The notes under the pieces were generated by a model. That model ran no database searches, was not told the DNA's origin, and worked only from the letters and a program-made list of their open reading frames with translations. Shown here piece after piece: positions 1 through 9,008 of a stretch of DNA of 64,000 nt (positions are counted from its first letter, which is position 1; the number at the start of each line of letters is the position of its first letter). The DNA lies in assembly GCF_900107755.1 (NCBI RefSeq), contig NZ_FNQR01000001.1, forward strand, positions 248,001 through 312,000, read 5' to 3'. The position numbers and the translations under genes were made by a program. The DNA is from Thalassobacillus cyri (GTDB lineage Bacteria > Bacillota > Bacilli > Bacillales > Halobacillaceae).

Positions 1-2
1 AT

Positions 3-758
3 ATAAGATATTTATGGAGCAGGGAAGATGAGAACAGATTGATAGTGCGTAGACTTTTGTTAAGGACACCACACAAGGGAACAATAAATTATATACAAGA
101 TTTAGATATAAATGGTATAACTGAACATAATCTCTATAACGGAAAACCTACTTCTGAACAATTAGATAATATTAAAGAGAAAATTACGAAGATATGTGAA
201 GAAAACGACATATTTAATATTAATGATTTGTATGAAGAGCTTACAAACAAAAGAGCGAGAAAACTTCTGTCTGAATCAGTAAGAAGTGAAATAAATAATG
301 GATCAAATATAAAACCTACTTTTTACTTTGTTGAAGACTCATTAGGGGATAGCTATGAGATAGTTTCGTTTAACGAAACTAATTTAGAACGTCCAATTGC
401 TTACCATAGTAATTTCACCACTGGAAAAGTTTCTCCATATCAAAATATGAAAGTAATTAGATTGAGAGAAACAAAAGTACCTTTAGCAATAATTAAAGCT
501 AAATATTTTAGCGAAAGGGAATTTGGAAGAAGAGCAAAAGAAGAGGCTTATGTCGGTATTACTACTAAATATATTTATAATAACGGTAGTTTTGTTGAAC
601 GTTACAAAGGGTTACCTTTAATTATGTTTGTAGATATGGATGAGAAATTAATCCCTCAGGAGTATTTTATAAGAAGATTGATAAATACAGGGTGGACTGT
701 GTTTTTCTCAATAGAAACTTTACGTCAATTTCTAAAGGATATTGCTGAGGTGAATTAA
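3..758 (+). CDS. Unrecognised protein, 5' end cut by window edge
   Basis: The reading frame stays open to the left edge, so this is probably the 3' part of a longer gene; an internal TTG at base 39 is a possible but poorly supported start because no good ribosome binding site precedes it. I do not recognise the family. The C-terminal half has alternating hydrophobic strands and charged segments (IIKAKYFSEREFGRRAKEEA, then GLPLIMFVDMDEKLIPQEY), which would fit a nuclease-like alpha/beta fold, but no catalytic motif can be assigned with confidence. The stop is followed after one base by the next gene, whose Shine-Dalgarno GAGGTGA lies inside this gene, so the two are translationally coupled and likely work together. 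AT-rich composition marks it as accessory DNA. Confidence 0.5.
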   Translation: MRYLWSREDENRLIVRRLLLRTPHKGTINYIQDLDINGITEHNLYNGKPTSEQLDNIKEKITKICEENDIFNINDLYEELTNKRARKLLSESVRSEINNGSNIKPTFYFVEDSLGDSYEIVSFNETNLERPIAYHSNFTTGKVSPYQNMKVIRLRETKVPLAIIKAKYFSEREFGRRAKEEAYVGITTKYIYNNGSFVERYKGLPLIMFVDMDEKLIPQEYFIRRLINTGWTVFFSIETLRQFLKDIAEVN

Positions 759-759
759 C

Positions 760-1602
760 TTGAACTCACAGACTTTAAAAAAATTAGCTAAGAGCATGTT
801 AGAAGATTATATTGAATTTTTTGAATGGGATGATGTTTGGGAGAGACCAATATCCAGTGGAACCTCTTTCGAGTGGCTTATTTTAGCTGCATTAATTACC
901 GAGAGTAAAGAAAGAGGATGGAATTATGAGTACCCTATTTTAAAACATGAAATAAAAGAAGAAATATTTATTTTAAGAAACGAGATTCCTCAACACCATG
1001 GGGCACAGCCTGGTCATTCAAGTAATGTCTCAAATATTAATCTCTCAGAACGTTTTCTTCAGTCTCTAGTTCCAAAAATTATAATTGAAAAAGATGGGAT
1101 ATACTACAGCTTCTTTAGGGAGGGATGTCCATATCATAAAGTGATGTGTAATCAAGACTACTCTGAAAGGCCAGATATTATAGTTATACCTGGAAAGCCA
1201 TCAGTAGGATTCCCTTATATAGACAAAGATAGAGGGGAAGTCCATTTTTCCTTTAATTTTATGGATGGTAGTAATATAGCGGAGGGTATTTTAAGAATTA
1301 CAAATTCACCAAACATTCCTTGTAAAAAAAGGAGCCCTTTAAGAGGGATGAATATACCCATAACAGGTATCGTAGAGTGTAGTGTGAATAAAACTGCAAA
1401 AGTAGCAAATGACCAATTACTCTGCTACAAGAATTTATTTAAGGTTCAAAATAAAAATCGTTTATTGCTTATCACCGGAAATGATTTAAGTCATTCCGAT
1501 TGGGATAACCATTATGTGGACTTAGAAAGAAAAGAGGAAGAAGTATTAGAAGATTGTATTAGGGCTGCCAAATCTACTTTAGATTCTCTAGGTATTAAGT
1601 AA
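760..1602 (+). CDS. Hypothetical protein, possible PD-(D/E)XK-like nuclease
   Basis: TTG start supported by GAGGTGA eight bases upstream; coupled to the preceding gene with a one-base gap. 280 residues, no signal peptide or membrane segment. Around residues 137-146 the sequence ERPDIIVIPG is followed near residue 208 by GIVECSVNK and then NDQLLCYKNLF, an order that resembles PD-(D/E)XK restriction-type nucleases (PD, then (E)xK, then a Q/Y helix). The usual catalytic lysine of the (E)xK motif is serine here (ECS), with a lysine three positions further on, so either the lysine has migrated or the protein is inactive or the match is chance. With the cut-off upstream partner this could be a two-component restriction activity; that is inference from motif order and context only. 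Confidence 0.55.
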   Translation: MNSQTLKKLAKSMLEDYIEFFEWDDVWERPISSGTSFEWLILAALITESKERGWNYEYPILKHEIKEEIFILRNEIPQHHGAQPGHSSNVSNINLSERFLQSLVPKIIIEKDGIYYSFFREGCPYHKVMCNQDYSERPDIIVIPGKPSVGFPYIDKDRGEVHFSFNFMDGSNIAEGILRITNSPNIPCKKRSPLRGMNIPITGIVECSVNKTAKVANDQLLCYKNLFKVQNKNRLLLITGNDLSHSDWDNHYVDLERKEEEVLEDCIRAAKSTLDSLGIK

Positions 1603-1718
1603 TAACTTATCTGTGAATAAACTAACCATCATTTAACCAATTTTGTCGAAACAAAAGAACGATTATAAGTATAGTACTAGGTATAAATGCATTAATCTAA
1701 TAAATCGCTTATTAAAAA

Positions 1719-1750
1719 GGGTTGCCAATTTTTTAAGGTAACCCTCTTTT
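1719..1750 (+). terminator. Rho-independent terminator
   Basis: GGGTTGCC and GGTAACCC (one G-U pair) flank a 10-base loop and are followed by TCTTTT. It lies 117 bases after the nuclease-like gene and closes that two-gene unit. Confidence 0.55.
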
Positions 1751-1831
1751 ACAGATATAGTATTTTCTAACGAGTACATTGTATTATCTATTTGCTATAA
1801 TTTATATATATAAAAAATTAGGAAGAGAGTT

Positions 1832-1981
1832 ATGGGTGATGAATATCAGAAGCTAAATTACACCATAAACTTTTATGAGAAAAAGGGGAATCTTCTAAAA
1901 GAACAAAAAAATAAACCTTATATGAAAGATGAGCATTATAATATGTCTTCCTTCAATTATTTTAGAAGAGACGAATTCTAA
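1832..1981 (+). CDS. Small hypothetical protein (49 aa)
   Basis: ATG preceded by GGAAGAGAG at good spacing; reads MGDEYQKLNYTINFYEKKGN and continues to a stop after 49 codons. Hydrophilic and lysine/glutamate/tyrosine-rich, with no recognisable family. It sits in its own slot between a terminator and the membrane-protein gene. Support is the ribosome binding site and position only; it could be the decayed start of a longer gene. Confidence 0.35.
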   Translation: MGDEYQKLNYTINFYEKKGNLLKEQKNKPYMKDEHYNMSSFNYFRRDEF

Positions 1982-2042
1982 AGAGATAAATTTAAAAAGA
2001 GACATAAAAAGATAAGAAGTAAAAAATAAAGGTTGGATTCAT

Positions 2043-2717
2043 TTGGGGTTTATTAAAAGAATATATATTGTGGCAAAAGTACCATTGTTAGTAATGCTTT
2101 TATTGATGGTTTGGTCGTTTTTAGGCGGATTAATATGGTCTTATATGGGTCGAGCCTTTTTTGAACATTTTTTAATGTTATCTTTACTAGTAATACCCTA
2201 CCTTTTATTACATTTTATCCTTAAAGAGTATGACTTATTTTATTCCAAGCAAATTGGAAAGTTAGAAAAATGGACTGGCACCTATAGTTACAGTGAAATA
2301 CTTAATACATTGGAACTAAATTATCAAGGGAATATGCCTGTTTTAAAAAAAATGATAGAAATAAGAAGCGCCATTTGGAAATACTGTGATTATAACAGAG
2401 ATAATTTACTAAATTTAATAATAATATTAAACTCACTTAAAGATGCGAAAGAGAAAGATAAAAACACTACTATCCTAGTAACTATAATGACAGGGGCAAT
2501 GTTCTTAGCACTTCGAAGTGGAATATTGGTTAATCATATTTTTACTTTTAAAGCCCTAAGTGAGTCACAAGTGGTGTACTATAATATACTCTCAATTGTG
2601 TTGTTAGGGTTAGTATTTATATTAGCTCTAATAAGAATTTATAGTGGGGAATATAAGTCTATTACTCTATTGGCCAATTTAACTGAGAAAATGTATGAGG
2701 AAAAAAAGGAAGAATAA
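2043..2717 (+). CDS. Hypothetical membrane protein
   Basis: 224 residues with four hydrophobic segments: about 12-34 and 38-62 at the N-terminus (VPLLVMLLLMVWSFLGGLIW, then a second leucine-rich helix), and about 145-162 and 178-200 near the C-terminus. Between the two helix pairs is a charged cytoplasmic-looking stretch of about 80 residues. TTG start; the upstream AAAGGTTGG is a moderate ribosome binding site. No family recognised. It lies next to the Fic-DUF262 gene in the AT-rich accessory segment. A membrane partner of a defence or toxin function would fit, but nothing in the sequence shows this. Confidence 0.5.
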   Translation: MGFIKRIYIVAKVPLLVMLLLMVWSFLGGLIWSYMGRAFFEHFLMLSLLVIPYLLLHFILKEYDLFYSKQIGKLEKWTGTYSYSEILNTLELNYQGNMPVLKKMIEIRSAIWKYCDYNRDNLLNLIIILNSLKDAKEKDKNTTILVTIMTGAMFLALRSGILVNHIFTFKALSESQVVYYNILSIVLLGLVFILALIRIYSGEYKSITLLANLTEKMYEEKKEE

Positions 2718-2798
2718 CTCGACATTAAAAGGTGAAAAGTTTAAAAAAAGTGATTCACCCTAATTGCTTTTTATACTAAGATTTTGAAGGAGGTTGCA

Positions 2799-4680
2799 AT
2801 GGAGGAATTAGAAAAGTCATTATCTAGTAGAGTAAATACCCCAGCAGAAAAGCAAGCTTATGAAAATCTAAAGTTTATATGATAATGGCACTTATACAAT
2901 AAAGAAAGGTAGTAAAATAAGTGGTATTCTCAAGGGGCAAGTATTAAAGCCTAAGTTTAAAAAAAGATATTTAGTAGTAACGCAAGAAGAAATCAACAAT
3001 TACCTACAATATGCTCAAATTTTAAATTACAGACATTCTGATTTTAAACCGGGGATATTTACTGAAAAAAACTCATACGAAGCTTCTTTTGCAAAAAAAG
3101 TTTATTATAGTTCTAACGAAGATTTTATTATTAATTTGTTCATAACCCATCATAATATTCATGCTTTCGAGGATGGTAATAAGCGTACAGCATTAAATCT
3201 ATTTATTGATTTTTTACACAAATACACATCACTATACATACAAGATGTTATTACTATCCAAGATTCGCAAATACTCTACTTAGAAAAACACATATCTCAG
3301 GAACAATTTGAACACATTATTTATTATGAGGTGAGCGAAAAGTTGTTTAATAAAAACCAAAAATGTAATTTAGAGCACTTAATTCCTAGAGGAGATATTG
3401 AAGCCACAGATGAATACCAAAGTGGTGCGCAATCTGATAGAAGAAGTAGTTTCAACTTAACAGATTTAGAGAAAGGACAATTTTTCTATCAACAGTTAAA
3501 GAAACCAATATTTCAAAGGGATACAAATCAATGGACTGTTGAAAGAGTAGAAAAATTAATTAATACGTTTCTAGAAGATGGGTTAATTCCAGCTATAATT
3601 CTTTGGGAAGATTCAGAAGGGAATATTTATATTATAGATGGGGCACATAGAATTAGTTCTTTAATAGCTTGGGTTAATTCTGATTACGGTAAAGAGAACG
3701 AACTAAATGATAGTAATCATCAGGTAATAGAATCTTATATTAATAAGAATATAGGCAGCTACTCAGAAATTAAAACTTCTACTGATAAAAAGTTCAAGCA
3801 GGCTAAGAGCGTTATCGCAAAACGATCTATTGCTGTACAATGGGTAACCGGTAATTACGAAAAGGTAAAGGAATCCTTTATAAGGATAAATGAACAAGGA
3901 GTAGTTATAACTCAAGACGAAAAAGAATTGATTGAAAAAGATCATTTGCCTACATCTAAGTTAAGTCGAGCAATATTGGCACATGGTTTAGGCCAAGTAT
4001 CTAAACATCAGAATGACTCAACTGAGTCACTTTTTAATCGTTTCTTTATGCCTTCTTTATCCCATCAACTAAATAATTATCCATTAGGTGGTTCTCTAAA
4101 TGAAGGTTTCGTAATCTCCAGGATTTATAATGCGGTTAAAATTGTTGATAATGGAGAGCATTTAGATATTTGTTCTTTAGAAGCCAAGTTATTAAATGTA
4201 CTAGAGTTTATTCAAGATTACTTAAATATAAGTCAAAAAGCTTATTTCTATGGTGCAACCAAGCAATTCAAAACTAATACTTTTTATGGATTTATTAGGT
4301 TTGCAGTAGAATTAAGTCAGAATGAAAGGCTGACAAAATTATTTATTAGAAACAGAAAGGAATTTGAAGAGTTTCTTGTTGATAATGAAAGACATATTCA
4401 AGCTATTGCCCGTAAGAAAAGACAGGCGAAAAAAGCATTTAACGAGTTAAGCTCTTATTATGAATTACTCCTAATAGCTTGTGAAAATGATGATTTTTCT
4501 GATTTAAAGTCAAGGTACAATTATCTGGAATTTGGGGAAAGCAATTATAAAAGCACAAAAGAAAAAACTATCCGTGAAAATTATGAGAAATTCATCTCAG
4601 AAATTCCAAGATGTTTTGTTTGTGGAGGCTTTATTGATGGAAAGGAAGATGCAGTGCAAAAACATAATTGTTGCTTATAA
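2799..4680 (+). pseudogene. Fic-domain / DUF262 fusion protein, frameshifted near its start
   Basis: The only convincing start is the ATG after a strong GAAGGAGG site, but that frame stops after 27 codons at 2880. From 2872 the +1 frame is open to 4680 and contains no ATG, GTG or TTG before 3136, already past the beginning of the Fic domain. Joining the frames gives one protein: a leader (AEKQAYENLKF...YDNGTYTIKKGSKISG), a Fic domain with the full motif HAFEDGNKR, then a DUF262-like domain (KPIFQRDTNQW..., IIDGAHRISSL) and a C-terminal CFVCGG zinc-knuckle/HNH-like beginning that stops early. Fic enzymes transfer AMP or related groups; DUF262 is the nucleotide-dependent domain of GmrSD-type restriction proteins. 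The frameshift may be real decay, programmed, or a sequencing error. Confidence 0.65.
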
Positions 4681-5385
4681 AGTTAGGCCCTGAATTTCTT
4701 TCTAAAAGGCCTATTAGTGATCATTTTTGTAATATCAATAATAAAGAGTAGGGCAAAGTTCGGATATAGTTCATCGAACAAGAGGTAAGTATCTTAATTA
4801 AAGGTTAAGTGTTGGTTAATACCACCTTTATGTTCACAGAAATATCACAAACACCAAAGAAGTACGGACTTTAACGAAAGTTTACCGGAAATTATGATAA
4901 ATCCATAAGAATAGACATATCGAATTCGAGCGATTAGTTAAAGGTTGGCCTTATGTTACTTTTAAACTGAAATGGCATACTTTTTGACATGCTTTTTCTC
5001 TCATTTTATTATTTCTTTTCATTAATGATAAAGGAGATAAGCATAATTAAACTTATAATTACAAATGATTTTGATATTATTTTTCACTATTTATCTTAAC
5101 GACCTATGGGCGGCATGATGTAAAGTTTTAGCTAGCACATATTAAATGCGTATTTACAAAGGTATAGGATTTAGTCCTTTTATACCACATAAAAGGGATA
5201 TTAACTTTACTATAAATAATTTACGTTGTGTATCCCATTACATTCATAATAAAATATAATGGGATTGTTTTTTGGATTGAGAATATAATACTCATCTATA
5301 TTACATCGATTAATTCTGGATATGCTTTTAATAATGGAGTAGCTTTATTTAGCTATAGTTAACCAATTATATTTAGGAGGTATAT
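4681..5385. other. Gene-free AT-rich stretch
   Basis: About 700 bases without a supportable gene. It holds several short open frames without ribosome binding sites and, at its right end, the terminator at 5232-5273. No repeat of the GGTGCCTGAC family and no recognisable attachment site were seen. It separates the AT-rich accessory genes from the MazG/helicase pair and may be the scar of lost genes. Confidence 0.4.
5232..5273 (+). terminator. Rho-independent terminator
   Basis: ATCCCATTA and TAATGGGAT pair around a 16-base loop and are followed by TGTTTTTTGG. No gene ends just before it, so it may belong to a lost gene. Confidence 0.45.
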
Positions 5386-5709
5386 ATGCCTACATACAAC
5401 AAACTGATCAGAGATCGAATCCCAGATATCATCGAAAGATCAGGCAAAAACTTCGAAACTCGCATTTTAGAAGATGGAGAATACGTAGAATCTTTAAAGA
5501 CCAAGTTACGTGAGGAACTCGCTGAATATTTATATGCTAACAACAATGAAGAGGCACTTGAGGAAATGGCTGATATTCTTGAATTAATGAATGTCCTTGC
5601 AGAAGTGCATGGCGGTTCCATTGAATTGGTAGAGGAAATTCGTAAAGAGAAAGCTGAGAAGAGAGGGTCATTTAAAGAGAAAATCTTTTTGGTAGAGGTT
5701 GAAGACTAG
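5386..5709 (+). CDS. MazG-like nucleotide pyrophosphohydrolase
   Basis: 107 residues beginning MPTYNKLIRDRIPDII, the typical opening of small MazG-like / phosphoribosyl-ATP-pyrophosphohydrolase-fold proteins. The metal-binding pattern is visible as EELAEYL followed by EEALEEMADILELMN, matching the E-x2-E ... E-x2-D signature of the alpha-helical NTP pyrophosphatase superfamily. The family removes pyrophosphate from (d)NTPs or their damaged or signalling variants; the substrate here is unknown. ATG with a strong TAGGAGG site eight bases upstream. Its stop TAG is immediately followed by the GTG start of the helicase gene, so the two are one transcription and translation unit. Identification of the superfamily is secure; the role with the helicase is inferred. 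Confidence 0.85.
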   Translation: MPTYNKLIRDRIPDIIERSGKNFETRILEDGEYVESLKTKLREELAEYLYANNNEEALEEMADILELMNVLAEVHGGSIELVEEIRKEKAEKRGSFKEKIFLVEVED

Positions 5710-8139
5710 GTGAGTGAAATGAAACTGGCTACAGGTCAACTCTTAGACGATCTTCTTGATCACATCAGCCATGCATCTACCATTTATATCATGACTTCTT
5801 TTGTGATGAAGTCGGGGATTGAGCAGCTGTTTCAAAGTTTAGAAGCGGCTGCTCTTCGAGGTGCAGATATCAAAATCCTGACAGGGGATTACTTATACGT
5901 CACGCAGCCAGAAGCTTTAAAACAATTGGTAGGACTTCCGAGTGACCAGGTGGAGATTCGCTTATGGCAAAGTAATGGTCGTTCCTTTCATCCGAAAGCT
6001 TACTTGTTTAAGTATGAGGAGCAGGGGACGTTGATTGTTGGTTCCTCCAATATGTCGAAATCAGCTTTGAGAGACGGGGTGGAGTGGAACCTCAGCATGC
6101 CCCGGCATGTCTCAGAGGAAGTGTATGATGAAGCCTTGGAAGAATTTATTCATCTTTTCCAGAATGAAAACACCATGATTATCAATAAGGAAACAATCCA
6201 AAAGTATGAAGAGAGATACATAGCATTCAGACAACGCCATCCTGATTTGGCCCAAACATGGACAAAGCAGGAAGAGCTGAACCTCACCTTTGGTGAACCG
6301 GAAACAATGGAGGGTACTACAGAGGTTATAGAAGAATCGAAAGGGGAGTATCATTTCAGGCCTGAACCTCGTTTTGCCCAGCCGGATGCGCTGGAAGCAT
6401 TAGTGGAAACACAGGAAGAAGGCTATGATAAAGCCATGGTAGTGATGGCGACCGGGCTAGGGAAAACCTATTTGGCTGCTTTCTTTGCAGAGCAATTTGA
6501 GCGAGTGTTGTTTGTAGCTCATAGAGAAGAAATCTTGTATCAGGGTCAGAAATCTTTTGGCCATGTTAGCCCGGAGAAGAGTTCAGGAATATACAATGGA
6601 CGAGTAAAGGAAGAAGAAAACGACTTCGTTTTTGCTTCTATTTTTACCTTAAGTATCCAGGAGAACCTGCACTCTTTTTCGCCGGACGATTTTGATTTGA
6701 TTATAATTGATGAATTTCATCATGCGGCAGCGAAGTCATATCAGCGAGTGTTGGATTACTTTAACCCGGCATTTTTATTAGGAATAACAGCTACCCCTGA
6801 ACGGACAGATGGGCAGGATATCTTTGCAATTTGTGACGGTAACGTCGCTTATGAGATGGATTTTATTCAGGCCATCCAGCGTGGCTGGCTATCCCCTTTT
6901 CGGTATTATGGTGTCTATGATGACATTGACTACTCTCAAGTTACTTGGCTGGGGACGCGTTATGATCAGGAAGAATTGCTCGCTGCCCAGCTGCAGGAAG
7001 AAGTGGCAGAGAAAGTGTTGATTGGCTGGAAAGAACATTCTCAGACACGCACAATAGGATTCTGTTCGTCTGTCATACAGGCTGAGTTTTTAGCTCAGTA
7101 CTTCAGGGATAAGGGATATCAGGCTCAGGCTATCCACGGTAAGACCGATCACTTCACCAGGACAAATGTCATCGGTCAGCTGGAAAGTAGAGAAATCGAT
7201 ATTATCTTTACGGTGGATTTGTTTAATGAAGGTGTGGATATTCCTTCCGTTGATACGCTTTTATTCGCCCGTCCTACAGAATCCTTGGTTGTTTATACAC
7301 AACAGGTGGGGCGTGGTCTTCGGTTGACTGAGGGGAAAACCCACTGTCATATCATAGATCTGATTGGTAATTATCGTAATGCAGATAACAAGCTTGCGTT
7401 ATTTGATGTTACTCATAGTGAGAAAAAGAAAAAAGGCGAACTCCTGCCAGTGGTACCAGCGTCTTGTGAATTGAACCTGGATACCAGGGCGATCGATTTG
7501 ATTGAAGAGATACGCAAAAAAGCAAGTCCGCGAAAAGAACAACTTCGTATGGCTTATCAGAAGGTCAAAGAAATGCTCGGCCGACGTCCGACATACTTGG
7601 AACTACACCTACGCAGTGATATCAATGCAAAAGAATATAAGCGGATTTTTAGAAGTTATTTCGGCTTTTTAAAGTGGGCGGATGAACTTTCTGAGGAAGA
7701 AATAAGGGTGTATGAACGTTATCAAGACTGGCTGGAAGAAGTCGAAAGGACAGCCATGAGTAAAAGTTATAAAATGGTTGTCTTAGAGCTGATGCTTAAT
7801 CGTGGAGTTGAGTTATTTGATCAGCCATTGCAAGCGGAAGGTATTGCCTATGACTTTCATCAATTTTTCATGAGCAAAAGATACCGGAGAGATACTGACT
7901 TTTCTACAAAGAAAGCTAAGGCTCTGTGGGATTATAAAGAAGAGAAAGTCGTAAAGTTGATTGAAGAAATGCCATTTACTAAGTGGGCAGGCTCAAGTAA
8001 GGGGCTTGTTGAGTTCGATGGAGATGTCTTTAGCGTAGCCATGGATGTAGATGAGATTGACAAGGAAGTACTGTATCAACTTACAAAAGAAATCTGTGAG
8101 TACCGCTTAGAACACTATTTTGAAAAGAAAGCTAGATAA
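5710..8139 (+). CDS. PLD-nuclease / DEAD-box helicase fusion protein
   Basis: 809 residues. The N-terminal ~170 residues are a phospholipase-D-like nuclease domain with the HKD-type motif HPKAYLF followed by GSSNMSKSAL. A superfamily-2 helicase follows: Walker A ATGLGKT, the DEAD-like box IIDEFHHA, motif III TATPERTD, and a helicase C-domain with FNEGVDIPSVD and the arginine-finger motif QQVGRGLR. The last ~200 residues are an uncharacterised extension. This architecture (HKD nuclease plus SSL2-type helicase) occurs in many Bacillaceae beside MazG-like genes and resembles stand-alone restriction or DNA-repair enzymes. GTG start with no gap after the pyrophosphohydrolase gene. A genome-defence or repair function is likely by analogy but not shown. 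Confidence 0.85.
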   Translation: MSEMKLATGQLLDDLLDHISHASTIYIMTSFVMKSGIEQLFQSLEAAALRGADIKILTGDYLYVTQPEALKQLVGLPSDQVEIRLWQSNGRSFHPKAYLFKYEEQGTLIVGSSNMSKSALRDGVEWNLSMPRHVSEEVYDEALEEFIHLFQNENTMIINKETIQKYEERYIAFRQRHPDLAQTWTKQEELNLTFGEPETMEGTTEVIEESKGEYHFRPEPRFAQPDALEALVETQEEGYDKAMVVMATGLGKTYLAAFFAEQFERVLFVAHREEILYQGQKSFGHVSPEKSSGIYNGRVKEEENDFVFASIFTLSIQENLHSFSPDDFDLIIIDEFHHAAAKSYQRVLDYFNPAFLLGITATPERTDGQDIFAICDGNVAYEMDFIQAIQRGWLSPFRYYGVYDDIDYSQVTWLGTRYDQEELLAAQLQEEVAEKVLIGWKEHSQTRTIGFCSSVIQAEFLAQYFRDKGYQAQAIHGKTDHFTRTNVIGQLESREIDIIFTVDLFNEGVDIPSVDTLLFARPTESLVVYTQQVGRGLRLTEGKTHCHIIDLIGNYRNADNKLALFDVTHSEKKKKGELLPVVPASCELNLDTRAIDLIEEIRKKASPRKEQLRMAYQKVKEMLGRRPTYLELHLRSDINAKEYKRIFRSYFGFLKWADELSEEEIRVYERYQDWLEEVERTAMSKSYKMVVLELMLNRGVELFDQPLQAEGIAYDFHQFFMSKRYRRDTDFSTKKAKALWDYKEEKVVKLIEEMPFTKWAGSSKGLVEFDGDVFSVAMDVDEIDKEVLYQLTKEICEYRLEHYFEKKAR

Positions 8140-8205
8140 AATTAAACAGGTTAGTTTTTCTTAGTATTATTAAGAGAATATTATTAGTCGTGTAAAGATG
8201 TAGAG

Positions 8206-8236
8206 CTAGAGGAATTTCTATTCCTCTAGTTTTTTT
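8206..8236 (+). terminator. Strong rho-independent terminator
   Basis: Perfect 10-bp stem CTAGAGGAAT / ATTCCTCTAG with a TTCT loop and a run of seven T. Ends the MazG-helicase operon. Confidence 0.9.
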
Positions 8237-8253
8237 AGAAGTTACAAGAATTT

Positions 8254-8733
8254 TTATTTTTCATAAGTTCTTAGTAAAACAGCAATTTTCTTTTTAGCTT
8301 CCCTAGCCCAGCCTTTTATAGCATCTATTGTGGTGTTTTCTAGTGTAGCAATTTCTGGATAACTTCTGTTCTCAAGTATATGATAATGAAACCATTTTGC
8401 TTGTTTGGGTGTAAGTAATTGAAGGATATCGTCCATAAGAAAACGATCAAAAGAAGGTAAGGGGACAGAGACTGAGGATTGTATTCGGAGCTTTTTCGTT
8501 AAGCGAATTTGTTTTTGGTTCTGGCGATGGAGGTCAAGAAAGTGATAGTTTAATTTCATGTAGTAATAGGTGGTGAAAGAGGAGAGGGATTCATTGTGGT
8601 TTTGCATACATTCATAAAGGACAATTAAACCTTCCTGGTAGAGATCTTCTTTTTCTAATAGAGGGTATTTACTTATAAATTTGTTTAGCATGAGTTTGTA
8701 TTGCCTTAGACGAGCTTCAAAAGTGATTGACAT
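8254..8733 (-). CDS. Sigma-70 family (ECF-like) RNA polymerase sigma factor
   Basis: 159 residues. Region 2 is visible in LEKEDLYQEGLIVLYECMQN (DLxQEG... as in sigma region 2.1-2.2) followed by SSFTTYYYMKLNYHFLDLHR (region 2.3-2.4). Region 4 occupies the C-terminus, LLTPKQAKWFHYHILENRSYPEIATLENTTIDAIKGWAREAKKKI, with a helix-turn-helix. The linker between them is short, as in small alternative sigma factors and the competence-type/phage-like sigma factors of Firmicutes. No anti-sigma factor gene is adjacent, and the gene stands alone, converging on the helicase operon. Its target promoters cannot be read from this window. Start chosen at the ATG that begins MSITFEARL; it has no alternative upstream. 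Confidence 0.8.
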   Translation of the reverse strand: MSITFEARLRQYKLMLNKFISKYPLLEKEDLYQEGLIVLYECMQNHNESLSSFTTYYYMKLNYHFLDLHRQNQKQIRLTKKLRIQSSVSVPLPSFDRFLMDDILQLLTPKQAKWFHYHILENRSYPEIATLENTTIDAIKGWAREAKKKIAVLLRTYEK

Positions 8734-8839
8734 ATTTGATTCCTATCCGAAAGCACTTTCCTTCTATTGCCGGCTTTTTTATATTATATGAGCATTAAGA
8801 ACTGGGCAATAATATCCGTACAAAATACAATTATCTGAC

Positions 8840-8880
8840 ATAAATGAAAATTTATTTTTGGATGTGTGATGTATTACATA
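8840..8880 (+). repeat. 41-bp imperfect direct repeat, copy 1
   Basis: Shares ATAAATGAAAATTTA and GTGTGATGTAT, in the same order and spacing, with 15233-15273. The two copies lie just outside the two ends of the sigma-54 alcohol/aldehyde locus. Confidence 0.55.
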
Positions 8881-8965
8881 GAATAAAACACCGCTATGGT
8901 ATATAGAGGTGTTAGGGCTTAGATATTCATTAAAAACAAAATGGATAGCAAGCTCTATATTTGTA

Positions 8966-8996
8966 GTTGAAAGAGCTTCCTAACATAAGGAAGCTC
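8966..8996 (-). terminator. Terminator of the sigma-54 activator gene
   Basis: Perfect 9-bp stem GAGCTTCCT / AGGAAGCTC with a six-base loop; a short T-rich tract follows when read on the minus strand. Confidence 0.7.
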
Positions 8997-9008
8997 CTTC
9001 TTTGTTGT

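Noticed and set aside
2730-2770. GGTGAA / TTCACC hairpin before the Fic gene
   Set aside because: Six-base arms, a 17-base loop and an interrupted T-run make a weak terminator at best.
3136-4680. TTG at 3136 as the true start of the Fic-DUF262 protein
   Set aside because: It begins inside the Fic domain, has no ribosome binding site, and the same frame continues upstream with domain-like sequence to the frameshift point.
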